In this document: positions 27,101 to 34,590 of the stretch, piece after piece
How positions within the stretch are numbered: position 1 is the stretch's first letter
Layout of the letters: each line of letters begins with the position of its first letter
NCBI GenBank assembly: GCA_963668435.2
Contig: CAXXSC010000010.1
Span: 62,001 to 126,000 of the forward strand
DNA from: G963668435 sp963668435
GTDB lineage: Bacteria > Latescibacterota > Latescibacteria > Latescibacterales > Latescibacteraceae
Direction of reading: 5' to 3'
DNA: 64,000 nt
Made by a program: the position numbers and the translations under genes
The notes under the pieces: model-generated
Database searches by the model: none
What the model was told of the DNA's origin: nothing
The model's input: the letters and a program-made list of their open reading frames with translations, nothing else

Positions 27101-27113
27101 CGCCGATCTCTGA
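21135..27113 (+). CDS. gltBD: Single-chain glutamate synthase, GltB-GltD fusion
   Basis: A 1992-residue protein joining both subunits of glutamate synthase, which converts glutamine and 2-oxoglutarate to two glutamates with NAD(P)H. The N-terminal class II amidotransferase has its nucleophile in EHDSCGVGF (Cys30), so a 29-residue propeptide must be removed. The central and FMN domains follow, with the 3Fe-4S motif CVLLRKCHLNAC (about 1138-1149). The glxB-like helix domain with repeated Gly (GMSGG) runs to about 1460. The GltD part begins near 1532 with Cys motifs CRDCGIPYC, CPVSN and CPAPCETAC for 4Fe-4S clusters, then a FAD motif VAVVGSGPSGLAAA (about 1668) and an NADPH motif VLVIGGGDTGSD. 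Bacteria mostly have separate gltB and gltD; the fused form is usual in eukaryotic NADH enzymes. No frame break is seen at the join. Confidence 0.95.
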   Translation: MIRQSHHYDAPHGDLITNGLYNPSFEHDSCGVGFIARLDAQPEHKLVEDSIRILINLEHRGAVGSDAATGDGAGVLFNMPRDFLIKSCRDVNINLPETSLFAVGMVFLPVNNAYADRCREIIERVATEEKCDVLGWRDVPTCPDKIGELARKTRPQVAQVFISGEGWESEPFERKLYVIRRVVENEIAAFEAEEYGQFYISSLSSRTVNYKGFMNGTDLPNFYPDLNDQDFASSFAILHQRYSTNTFPSWNLAQPFRYLAHNGEINTLSGNKNHMRSREADLASELFGKDIDKIKPIITPDGSDSSSFDNVLELLVMGGRSLPHAMMMMIPEAWGNKYLMGDDKRAFYEYHASFMEPWDGPAAMAFTDGRFLGGILDRNGLRPARYTITKDGHVMLASETGVLDFAGDQIRNHGRLKPGKMFLLDLEQHRIIPDNAIKARICRQRPYRHWVNTNRIELRGLLAPTELKPEDPAELKQKQTAFGYTEEDLKMILSPMGSRGQEPIGSMGDDTPLAVLTERPQLMFNYFKQLFAQVTNPAIDPLREELVMSLMRFSGRERNLLDETPEHCRQLKIHHPILTPDDMKRLRATDHSDVVVGEIDILFPANGNGEDLKTALDKCFAKAEELISEKGATILILTDKNMDAHQAPIPVLLVTSGLHHHLIRAGKRSPISLIVETGEAREIMHFALLIGYGASAVCPYVAFSTIRQICEEGTYDKPENPNLAADAYITAIKKGLMKTMSRIGISTIRSYFGAQIFEAVGLNSDLVNNYFAGTVSRIEGIGLDEVAKETITRYTKAFSHPIDGETALDIGGKYHSRKDGDKHLWSPEAIYKLQHALKTGSYEKYKEYTELMNNHSGDYVTIRNLLTFKKTKPVPIEEVEPVESIVTRFVSSAMSMGSLSKEAHETLAIAMNRLGGRSNSGEGGEDPARYIPMENGDSKRSEIKQVASGRFGVTTEYLINASELQIKVAQGAKPGEGGQLPGHKVSKEIANIRHSTPGVTLISPPPHHDIYSIEDLAQLISDLKAVNREARVSVKLVSEAGVGTIAAGVVKGKADIVVVSGHDGGTGASPLTSIKHAGLPWELGLAETQQTLVLNGLRSNVRIHVDGQLRTGRDIAIAALLGADEYGFGTISLVSLGCVLLRKCHLNACSVGIATQDPKLRANFAGKPEYVENMMRFIAEDLRENMAKLGFRTLDEMIGHSELLEVRSDINNYKARKLDLTKLLYSSDINGIRGNANHDLVPIDICELEKDIIKKAKPAIDKGKKVTLDMPVRNIHRAIGTTLSGLLVRKYGPKGLPEDTVTINLTGTAGQSFGAFLTNGVTLNLKGAVNDYLGKGMSGGRIVITPPDDATFRPYDNVISGNTVLYGATGGEIYLYGTAGERFAVRNSGAVAVVEGLGDHGCEYMTGGIVVVLGETGNNFAAGMSGGIAYVYNDSEMFETRCNLDMVDIESVSTVKDETVLKNLIEKYYKLTGSQKAKAILDDWDSSLPLFAKVMPIDYRLSLERMQYEADTEDETLSATEEVFLPSYMEHKRKNAPKRPIEDRIRDFQEVETSLTKKQVEIQASRCRDCGIPYCHNFGCPVSNKIPDFNMFVTNQSWKKACEILHSCNNFPEMTGRVCPAPCETACTLAINMPAVSIRHIEHSIVERGWKMGWIKPQIASEKTGRKVAVVGSGPSGLAAAQQLARKGHDVTVFEKDDRIGGLLRYGIPDFKLDKSVIDRRLDQMRAEGVTFETSVDVGKDLSSDYLKRSFDAIVITAGAKIPRNLDIPGRDLPGIHYAMDFLTQQNRVVAGDKIASDEAISAHGKNVLVIGGGDTGSDCVGTSRRQHAKNITQIEILPKPPTSRPDYNPWPEWPLTMRTSSSHEEGCERKWNVLAKEFIGKKNIRKVKCVEIEWKDDRSGFTEIEGSEFEIEAGLVLFAMGFLHVKHGALVEGFNLELDQRGNIVVDRDLMTSTPGVFAAGDSAMGASLVVRAIDQGRKAAASVDSYLADL

Positions 27114-27130
27114 TCAACATTTTTAAGTAA

Positions 27131-27160
27131 AAAGGGAGGCTTGTAAGCCTCCCTTTTTTT
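27131..27160 (+). terminator. Bidirectional terminator between gltBD and the exported glycosidase gene
   Basis: A 12-bp stem (AAAGGGAGGCTT / AAGCCTCCCTTT) with a 2-base loop is followed by seven T on the + strand and by T-rich sequence on the minus strand. The T run overlaps the minus-strand stop codon at 27159-27161. Confidence 0.9.
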
Positions 27161-29345
27161 ATGTTTTAATCATGTAGACATCATGTATTTTCAATGGGTG
27201 CGCCTCGAATTCCAGATGCCCGCCAGTATATGAAAAACGTATCGCTGTTCGGCAAGGGATCGCAAGAACCGCCTCTGGTTTCTTCTCTATTTTGAGTTTC
27301 ACATTGATCCCGTGGACTGTCGTGAAGTCACGGGTTTGCGGCACACCTGTTTCGCGTTTGTCGCCTGAATAGTTTACAAGGTGCACGAAACAGCCGTCCG
27401 ACCTCTTAGAATAGAACATCTCTACATTTCCCGGTGTGTTAGCCAATACGATTGTACGCTCCGCCTCCGGCAGAAGTCTATCGATCATCCACATGGCTAG
27501 TTTCTGAAGTAGCGGTGTACTTTTTCTGTAATATGCCTCAAAAAGTCGTGCTGCACAGTAACATGCTGTTCCGCTGCCGAATTTGTTGATCGTCATTCCG
27601 GGACCTTCTGGCGCAAGGGCGGGAGGCGGCATACCAACAGAAATCGTTTCGTATGGCGGCACAAGTTCGATAAGTGTTTTTGCACTATTGACCCTTAGTC
27701 GAGCATAAGCGCCAACCACCTGGATGTCCATGGCTGGAATGCCGTACTTGTCATCTTCCTCAGACATTCTGAGATAGCAGTTTGCCGTTCCTGATGGTTT
27801 CTGTGAATCGATGCCGAAAACATCCGCAAGGGCCATTTTCCGGAGTACCTCATTATTATCATCACGGACACCTGTTTCGCCTGTGGCCAGAATTTTCCCT
27901 CCATTCCGAACAAATTCGCGAATTTTCCGTTCTTCCGCCTCACTGATAATTGCCTGATCCGGAAGGATGAGCACCCTGTAATTATCAAGCGATGACAAAA
28001 GTGTTTCGCTGTTAATTATTTCGAATTGGATATGTCCCTCGCAAAGAGCCTTATGCGCACCGCATACAGAGTGATAAGCCGGGCCCGGTATCCACGATGG
28101 CGTCGGAATCATCGGCGCTTTCGACCAGACAGAATCGGCGGAATGAAGGACAGCAACCTCCTTGACCTGCTCGATACCATTGAGCCAGGGCTCCAATTCT
28201 TCTGTTCGCTTATTTACATCGCTGAAAACTTTCATGACTGCCGGATCGGGATTGCCGTGAGGGTAGGGGATGTCTGAAAGATAGGTCGCACCTCCCGAAG
28301 CCAGAAGAGTCGCGCATTCACTCATGAACGCCTCAGGCTCGCGAAGTGAATACTCGCCCCAGGTGTTGCCGCGGGTATTCATACAACTCCAGGTTATATC
28401 GGGAAGAGAAGTCAGATAACGTGCCTCCAGCGAGAAATTCCAGGCAAAATTACCCACTTCCGGCACCGGCGTATCCCATGTGATATGCTTGACAAATGGA
28501 GGCGGTGTAACCGGATAACGCATCATCCAGGTATAATTGTTGATTAGGGTGACTTCCGGCCTTACACGCTGAACATAACTATAAAGCTTGTGGATAAAGG
28601 ACTCGAGAAATTCGTTTGTCCATTTGCGGTAAGCAAAAGCTTTGGGATCATTATCGTTCTCCGGGATTTCCCCGCCGACATCTTTTGCATAAGATTCTCG
28701 GCAGTATTTACAACGGCAAACCGACTGCATGAACTGCTGGTTTATGATGTCGATGAAAAAGCCGTCCGGCTCATAGCGCTCGATAATCTCTTTCATCTGT
28801 GGAAGGCCGATCTCATCAACGTATGGGGATCTGAAACACATCATGTTGGCACTCTGGACATCGGGGGCACTTTCGTCAAGTGCGGTGTTTCGTATCCAGT
28901 CAGGATGTGACTGCTGATGACGACGTTCCATACCCAGCATGAAATAGATAATGGTACGTATGCCGCGTTTTTTTAGCGCCCTGGTCAATTCTCCGGTGAA
29001 ATCCCTGTCAAGACCGGGATGAACTGTGCCGAGCTCAGTCGGATAATAAGAATAACCGGCCCAGCATTTCGCGAAAAAACTCAACATCTGGACTCCGGCA
29101 TCAGCAAACATATCAGCGGCCTTTTCAGCATCGAAATCATGATACACGTCTTTGAACCCGCCAAAATGGGCATCGATATGACAGAGACGTTTCATACCTT
29201 CAAACCAGCCGCAGGAACAGCCATCACGATTATATGCCTCACTATCCACGGGCGCTATTCCGGACATGAAAGCCCCACCTGCACCCATCAACGAAATATC
29301 CTTTATAAATCGCCGCCTGCCGTTTTCCATGAAATCGACGCTCAT
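27159..29345 (-). CDS. Tat-exported GHL6/beta-galactosidase-trimerisation-type glycoside hydrolase
   Basis: A 728-residue protein. MENGRRRFIKDIS followed by a Gly/Ala stretch is a twin-arginine signal. The TIM-barrel-like N-terminal half has YHDFDAEKAADMFADAG, FAKCWAGYSYYPTELG and DGFFIDIINQQ, which match the hypothetical glycoside hydrolase 6 (GHL6) pattern. The middle (VLILPDQAIISEAEERKIREF, followed by GGKILATGETG) matches the beta-galactosidase trimerisation, glutamine-amidotransferase-like domain. The last 120 residues form a beta-sandwich. Cys are frequent around the barrel (CSCGW, CRCKYC). A GGGAGG site precedes the ATG. The substrate is unknown. It is divergent from the secreted esterase gene at 29558. 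Confidence 0.75.
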   Translation of the reverse strand: MSVDFMENGRRRFIKDISLMGAGGAFMSGIAPVDSEAYNRDGCSCGWFEGMKRLCHIDAHFGGFKDVYHDFDAEKAADMFADAGVQMLSFFAKCWAGYSYYPTELGTVHPGLDRDFTGELTRALKKRGIRTIIYFMLGMERRHQQSHPDWIRNTALDESAPDVQSANMMCFRSPYVDEIGLPQMKEIIERYEPDGFFIDIINQQFMQSVCRCKYCRESYAKDVGGEIPENDNDPKAFAYRKWTNEFLESFIHKLYSYVQRVRPEVTLINNYTWMMRYPVTPPPFVKHITWDTPVPEVGNFAWNFSLEARYLTSLPDITWSCMNTRGNTWGEYSLREPEAFMSECATLLASGGATYLSDIPYPHGNPDPAVMKVFSDVNKRTEELEPWLNGIEQVKEVAVLHSADSVWSKAPMIPTPSWIPGPAYHSVCGAHKALCEGHIQFEIINSETLLSSLDNYRVLILPDQAIISEAEERKIREFVRNGGKILATGETGVRDDNNEVLRKMALADVFGIDSQKPSGTANCYLRMSEEDDKYGIPAMDIQVVGAYARLRVNSAKTLIELVPPYETISVGMPPPALAPEGPGMTINKFGSGTACYCAARLFEAYYRKSTPLLQKLAMWMIDRLLPEAERTIVLANTPGNVEMFYSKRSDGCFVHLVNYSGDKRETGVPQTRDFTTVHGINVKLKIEKKPEAVLAIPCRTAIRFSYTGGHLEFEAHPLKIHDVYMIKT

Positions 29346-29557
29346 ATGCCATTTTCCTCCCTTATCCGATGAAAGATTCTTTATTTAAGTATAGTATTGA
29401 CAGAGATCAAGACGCAAGAATTCTTCCCATACTAAAAGTAAATAATGACATAAACGGTAAATGTTACTATATATAAACAACAGACTGCAAATCGACTTCA
29501 TTATCCTGCTTAATCCTGAAAAGACTGTTCTTTTACCTGCGACAGTGGAGGTTATTA

Positions 29558-31555
29558 ATGATTGCCAGAAAAGCTCAATTGATTCTGCTGTTCATTTCCA
29601 TCAACATCTTAACAATCATCACTGTTCAAGCTCAGGAATCAGATGTCGAAACGGCATCTCTGAACCGTGAAAGAATGACAGCGTTTCTCAGCACTGAGGC
29701 CGCACGCCTTTCAGAGGAGGCTTTTGCCCGGATCGACACAAAGGAAAAGCTTGATTCCTGCCGCGACACCCTGCGGCAGGAATTCCTTTATATGATCGGT
29801 CTTGATCATCACTCGGAGAAAACACCACTGCAAGTTGAACTGATAAGAACGATCGATGCCGGTGAATATACAATAGAGGTTCTCGGGTATCAGAGTATGC
29901 CGGGTTTCTATGTCAGTGCAAATCTCTATCGTCCGAAAAAAGGAAAAGGGCCATTTCCGGCAGTTGTATGGGGTCCCGGTCACAGCCCTCACATTAATGG
30001 AGCGAAAACACTTCGCCAGTTATACGCAATCCCCTGGGTAAGAAGTGGTTACGTTTGCCTGATCATAGACCCCGTTCAGGTCGCTGAAATCTATGCCGCC
30101 CATCGTGGGACACATTCATGGGACGCATATGACTGGTATTCCCGAGGCTATACTCCGGCTGGAATTGAGGTGTGGAATGCCATTCGCGGCCTTGATTATC
30201 TTCTGAGCAGAGATGATGTCGATCCCGATAAAATAACGATTAACGGTGTTTCGGGAGGCGGACATCTTAGCTGGATGTCCGGTGCCGCTGATCCGCGTTT
30301 CACAATCGTCCAGCCTGTTGCCGGAACAGCCGACATCCAGGCACATGTCCAACTTGACCTCCAGCGTCAACATTGCGACTGCGCTTATTTCATCAACATT
30401 TTCCGGCACGACTGGCCGACACTTGCCGCGATGATTAGCCCGAGACCGCTGCTCATGCATAATTCATCGGAGGACAGTTACTATCCGCCGGAGGGATATG
30501 TACGAGTTCTTGATAAATCGAAAAAGATATACGGAATGCAGGGGGGTGAGGATAAAACCGCCATGTTCGAAGTGCCGGGTCGTCATGGTTATTATCAGTT
30601 ACAACGTGAGAAAGCTGTCGAGTGGAGCGACAAGTGGCTTTTAGGGAAAAACTCCGATATACACGAGCGACCTTTTGAGGAAACTCCCGGAGATCAACTC
30701 GATGTTTATCCTGATGACTTCAAACCGGATGCTATAAACGGGCATATTCAGGAGCTTTTTATTCCACGAGCTGAACCTAAAGCACCTTCATCAATAAGCG
30801 AATGGAAAAAAACAAGCACAACAGTCATGGAAAATCTTAACAGCTATGTATTCAGGAATATGCCCGCTGTTTCATCACCGAAAGTTATCAATACAACTGA
30901 AAACGGTGTCATTTTTGAGACAGAGAAGGGAATACATATCGGCATGAGCAGCTACAATCCCGCACCTGACTCAGAATCTCAGCCAGCCCTCCTATATGTG
31001 GCCTCACCCGGCGAAACTCTTGATGGCATCTGGAATTTCCTTCGATCCTATCCATTCATAAAGGACAATACACTACGCTGGATCGTTTTTCCGAGAGGCA
31101 CGGGTTCAGGCATATGGACAGATATCGAAATGCGGCGTTTTGAGCGAAGCGCAATGCTTTTGGGGCGATCTGTTGATGAAATGCGACTTTATGACGTGCT
31201 CTGTGCTGTCGAACATGTAACGAAAGCGGAAAGTTTCGACAAGCGGAACCTGACAATTTGCGGCAAGGAACGTCAGGGAATAATCGCCGCCTATGCAGCC
31301 CTGCTCGATGAGCGGATATCACGGGTTATCGTATCACGTCCGCCGTCGAGCCATACGGAGGGCCCGGTATTCCTCAATGTCCTGCGTTATACTGATATTG
31401 CGCAGACATTTGCCATGCTTGCACCGCGCGAACTTGTTTTCCTCGGAGAACAGGGCGAGAGATTCGAACTTGCCCCAAAAGTCTATTCTCTTCTTAACGC
31501 AGAGGATCGTTTCAGGCATGCAGTCACGGTCACACAGGTGCTTAATGGAAGATAA
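29558..31555 (+). CDS. Secreted alpha/beta hydrolase, acetyl-xylan-esterase-like
   Basis: A 665-residue protein with a GGAGG site and a Sec signal peptide (about 1-25, ending VQAQ). The first half is an alpha/beta hydrolase: PAVVWGPGHSPH, nucleophile elbow NGVSGGGHLSW (Ser about 231), catalytic Asp in NSSEDSYYPP (about 304) and His in VPGRHGYYQL (about 344). The layout is like acetyl xylan esterase/cephalosporin deacetylase or dipeptidyl-peptidase-type esterases. The second half (about 400-665) looks like a second, non-catalytic hydrolase-like fold, with LCAVEHVTKAESFDKRN and a segment resembling a dead nucleophile elbow (CGKERQGI). It likely deacylates plant or algal polysaccharide in the periplasm. 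Confidence 0.75.
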   Translation: MIARKAQLILLFISINILTIITVQAQESDVETASLNRERMTAFLSTEAARLSEEAFARIDTKEKLDSCRDTLRQEFLYMIGLDHHSEKTPLQVELIRTIDAGEYTIEVLGYQSMPGFYVSANLYRPKKGKGPFPAVVWGPGHSPHINGAKTLRQLYAIPWVRSGYVCLIIDPVQVAEIYAAHRGTHSWDAYDWYSRGYTPAGIEVWNAIRGLDYLLSRDDVDPDKITINGVSGGGHLSWMSGAADPRFTIVQPVAGTADIQAHVQLDLQRQHCDCAYFINIFRHDWPTLAAMISPRPLLMHNSSEDSYYPPEGYVRVLDKSKKIYGMQGGEDKTAMFEVPGRHGYYQLQREKAVEWSDKWLLGKNSDIHERPFEETPGDQLDVYPDDFKPDAINGHIQELFIPRAEPKAPSSISEWKKTSTTVMENLNSYVFRNMPAVSSPKVINTTENGVIFETEKGIHIGMSSYNPAPDSESQPALLYVASPGETLDGIWNFLRSYPFIKDNTLRWIVFPRGTGSGIWTDIEMRRFERSAMLLGRSVDEMRLYDVLCAVEHVTKAESFDKRNLTICGKERQGIIAAYAALLDERISRVIVSRPPSSHTEGPVFLNVLRYTDIAQTFAMLAPRELVFLGEQGERFELAPKVYSLLNAEDRFRHAVTVTQVLNGR

Positions 31556-31654
31556 TCAGCCAGACAAAAAAGAGAGGGCATAACGCATTGTGTCTACGCC
31601 ATGCCCATACATATCAACCATATAAACAGATAATGTCCACTGCTACGTATCGCG

Positions 31655-32620
31655 TTATATGACCCGAATAGCAAATTTGGGACATTCCGAGGCACAATAA
31701 CCGCAGAGGATACATTTTCCCGGATCGACTATCGCGGATTTCTCACCAATTGAAATAGCACCCTGTGCACAAGCTCCGACACAATTCCCGCATCGTTCGC
31801 ACTGAAACTCATATACTATCAACTGTTTTTTGCCCGCGCGGGATTTGCCGACTTCGAGGGCACGCTCCAAAGCTTGTTGATCATTCTCGAAAACGCCAAC
31901 CATGATTTCGGCCTCCTCGACAGTTTTCAAACCGACTGCGATTGAATCGAACAGCCCTGTTTCGCGGAGCCACCCGATTGCGGTCGGGATATCTCCGATA
32001 AGGTGTCCGCCACCGAGCGGTTTCATATCATAAAGTCCGAAACCTTTCGCCTTGATCTCCTTTATGACAGCGGTCATCTCTTCTATTGTCCCGTTTGCAA
32101 TGCCGAGGCCCTTGTAGTTGAGGATGGGAAGGACAACATCGATATCCTCATGTTCCAGCGCACACCGGGCTCCCTCAGGACTGTGTGCCGATAAACCAAT
32201 GGAACGTATAAGCCCCTGCTCACGACATTGTATCAAGGTCTCCAACGCTCCCTCACGGGCTTTCATATCTTCCGTGTCACGAACAAGATGAAGATGGAAA
32301 ATATCGATCGTTTCACGCTTGAGCTCACGAAGGCAGGTTTCCACATCCTCGCGCATTTCTGCGGCGCTTTTTACCGGTGACTTGGAGGCAATCACAACCT
32401 CACCACTGTAATCGTCAAGGGCAAGAGCAACATGCTCATAGGTTTTGTAACCCTTGGCGGTATCGATGAAATTGACACCAAGGTCCAAAGCTCGGCGAAT
32501 AGCAGGCGCCCCTTCTGCCGGCGCAAGATTCGCCTGCAATGTGCCGAGAATAAGCGTTCCGAAACACAGTTCGGTAACTTCAAGTCCGCTTTTCCCGAGA
32601 ATGGAACGTTTTAAAGACAT
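31655..32620 (-). CDS. Aldo/keto reductase with C-terminal two-cluster ferredoxin domain
   Basis: A 321-residue protein. Residues 1-255 are an aldo/keto reductase barrel with the catalytic tetrad visible as Asp and Tyr in NFIDTAKGYKTYE, Lys in VVIASKSP and His in IFHLHLVRD. Residues 274-321 form a ferredoxin domain with two CxxCxxCxxxC sets (Cys 274, 277, 280, 284 and 303, 306, 309, 313), enough for two 4Fe-4S clusters. Such fusions are seen in anaerobes and may couple carbonyl reduction to ferredoxin rather than, or as well as, NADPH. It is the last gene of an operon with the DUF4432 and LpxH-like genes (6-base gap). Confidence 0.9.
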   Translation of the reverse strand: MSLKRSILGKSGLEVTELCFGTLILGTLQANLAPAEGAPAIRRALDLGVNFIDTAKGYKTYEHVALALDDYSGEVVIASKSPVKSAAEMREDVETCLRELKRETIDIFHLHLVRDTEDMKAREGALETLIQCREQGLIRSIGLSAHSPEGARCALEHEDIDVVLPILNYKGLGIANGTIEEMTAVIKEIKAKGFGLYDMKPLGGGHLIGDIPTAIGWLRETGLFDSIAVGLKTVEEAEIMVGVFENDQQALERALEVGKSRAGKKQLIVYEFQCERCGNCVGACAQGAISIGEKSAIVDPGKCILCGYCASECPKFAIRVI

Positions 32621-32626
32621 ATGTGA

Positions 32627-33691
32627 TTACTCCCTGATTTCTGATATGAACGATTCAACGTCGTCTTTGCCCGACAAAACACCAAGTTCAATGGAAAAAC
32701 GGCGTGTCGCTCCCGGCTCAAGTATTTCAAGGCTACCATCCTCGCGCATAGCCGCACGGTTGCCGGTGATATTGCCTGGCTCGAGCCCGACAACATATTC
32801 GCCGCGTCCCATCATTTTCCACTGTACGAAATACGGAAATTCCGCAGCCGGGTACTTTTCAAAGACACCGATATTCAATTTTTCATTCACGAGACAGAGT
32901 TTGACGATGCCGTCCTTGCCAGGACGCATTGAATGAAGATAACACCTCTCAGCATAATCGGCCTCCGGTGCTGAAAAACGGTCCCATTGATCAGCTTCTT
33001 TCTCAGCCCTCTCATCGAAATATGACGAGCTCGACACCGACGCATATAAACGGGAATCCTCAGACATCACGGGCCAGCCGGGATTGATGTGGTAGAGCAT
33101 CATCACTGGGCTTGGTCTGAAACCGGCATTACTGATCAGATCGGTGATTTTCAGTGATTTCGCACCGAGACTGGTTTCGACAGTACGCTCAAGAACAAGA
33201 TTGTGACCGAAAACGGATACTTCGCGCATCGTACCTGTTACACTGATGCGATAGTCATCGCCATCCCATGACTTGCGAATTGCGAGGTCCTGAGCAGGAA
33301 CATTCGCGATACGCCCATGAAGGCCGAGAGACTCGCCCTCGTCCTCACAGGGATGAGATGAATAGGAGATGCCGCAGGTGGTCAGAAGGCCGCCAAAAAA
33401 GTTTTTAAGCCACTCCATACCTTCAGGCTGATAGAACGCGGGTGAGCTCTCGCCAACTGCCGACTGCCATGCAAGTGACATACCATTGAACGAGGCACGT
33501 GAAATATCGAGATTCCTCGAAGGCACCAGCGTAAAGGAAAGACCGGAACCAGTGGTGACTTCAACCGTTTTAACACCTTCAGCCCGGCCATCCTGAAATG
33601 ACATTAGTCTTGCATCACATATCTGAGCGATATCACCAACACGTTCGAGTATGGAGTCCTTCGTTAAAGTCTTACTGAAAATTTCAGCCAT
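32627..33691 (-). CDS. DUF4432 family aldose-1-epimerase-like protein
   Basis: About 354 residues from the ATG at 33691, chosen because GGGAGG lies 7 bases upstream. A longer open frame upstream is read through the LpxH-like gene and is spurious. The sequence fits the DUF4432 branch of the galactose-mutarotase superfamily: LVPSRNLDISRASFNG near residue 55, LTTCGISYSSHP, LGLHGRIANVPA, LYHINPGWPV and GLEPGN. His and Glu residues in these match the mutarotase active-site layout. It probably acts on a sugar anomer or derivative in the cytoplasm. It overlaps the LpxH-like gene by 8 bases and is followed by the AKR gene. Confidence 0.8.
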   Translation of the reverse strand: MAEIFSKTLTKDSILERVGDIAQICDARLMSFQDGRAEGVKTVEVTTGSGLSFTLVPSRNLDISRASFNGMSLAWQSAVGESSPAFYQPEGMEWLKNFFGGLLTTCGISYSSHPCEDEGESLGLHGRIANVPAQDLAIRKSWDGDDYRISVTGTMREVSVFGHNLVLERTVETSLGAKSLKITDLISNAGFRPSPVMMLYHINPGWPVMSEDSRLYASVSSSSYFDERAEKEADQWDRFSAPEADYAERCYLHSMRPGKDGIVKLCLVNEKLNIGVFEKYPAAEFPYFVQWKMMGRGEYVVGLEPGNITGNRAAMREDGSLEILEPGATRRFSIELGVLSGKDDVESFISEIRE

Positions 33692-34454
33692 TGCCAGCCT
33701 CCCTGTCAATTGCCCAGTCGTGTAATTCGAATTCACCTTCCTCAAGCACCAGATAGCTGTTGTGACGCACCCAGTCGCCGAGGAGCACCATAATGCCTTT
33801 TTCCCGTTTTTCCAGCATCTTGACATGGCTATGGCCGTAAATAACGGCATCATAGCCGCCATGGAGACGTTCGTCGGCAATTTTACGGAAAAGTTCAGCG
33901 AATATCTCATCTTTTTTCGGCGGCGCCAGAAGTGTCCTCGAAGATTTTGAGCTGATCATCGCCAGCTTCCTGGCAAAATCGGGATGCAGGAGCCGGAAAA
34001 GAAAAATGGATATCTTACTTCTCAGCACCTTCTTCAATATACGGTAGCCATGATCATCCGGATAGAGTCCGTCGCCATGATGCATGTACAGACGGCGTCC
34101 CTGATGCTCGACAACCTTGCCGTCCTCAACAACTGAAAGCCCGATGCTGTCAGTGAGGTAGGGGCCCAGCCAGTAATCATGATTACCACAGAAAAGGGTT
34201 ATCTCTACGCCACTACGGACAAGATTGTACAGTTCCAGCACAACAGAGGGAGCGATATTAGGTACAACACTCGCATACTCGAACCAAAAATCGAACAGAT
34301 CACCGAGGATATAAATATGCGATACACGGCCTTCGAGGCTTCTCAGAAATGCCGCGACACGTTCCACATGTTCTTCGGTATCACCAGGCATGCCGAGATG
34401 AGCATCAGAGAAAAAAACGATGCGGTCCGGTAATGTTGTATTTTCCTTTTTCAT
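33684..34454 (-). CDS. lpxH: UDP-2,3-diacylglucosamine diphosphatase-like metallophosphoesterase
   Basis: About 256 residues from the ATG at 34454; a GTG nine codons upstream is less likely. No strong ribosome site is visible. All calcineurin-like metal motifs are present in order: FFSDAHLG, ILGDLFDFWFEY, CGNHDYW, MHHGDGLY and YGHSHVKM. The DFWFEY and GNHDYW wording is characteristic of LpxH, which makes lipid X in lipid A synthesis at the inner membrane. This supports a Gram-negative envelope. It leads an operon with DUF4432 and AKR genes that have no evident lipid A role, so a related phosphoesterase function remains possible. It is divergent from the CBM9-like lipoprotein gene. Confidence 0.75.
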   Translation of the reverse strand: MKKENTTLPDRIVFFSDAHLGMPGDTEEHVERVAAFLRSLEGRVSHIYILGDLFDFWFEYASVVPNIAPSVVLELYNLVRSGVEITLFCGNHDYWLGPYLTDSIGLSVVEDGKVVEHQGRRLYMHHGDGLYPDDHGYRILKKVLRSKISIFLFRLLHPDFARKLAMISSKSSRTLLAPPKKDEIFAELFRKIADERLHGGYDAVIYGHSHVKMLEKREKGIMVLLGDWVRHNSYLVLEEGEFELHDWAIDREAGNG

Positions 34455-34590
34455 GCTTAACAATATACATAATAAATTCACGTATCCTCAAGGGTTTTCG
34501 GTATATGCCCGATTAAATGAGATACATGAAAGCGTTGACTCGACCTCAGACAGATAATATATTCAATTCAATATCATAACGAGGAATATC

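Noticed and set aside
32627..33910. Longer DUF4432 protein of 427 codons
   Set aside because: The first 73 codons run through the LpxH-like gene in another frame; ATG 33691 has a strong ribosome site.
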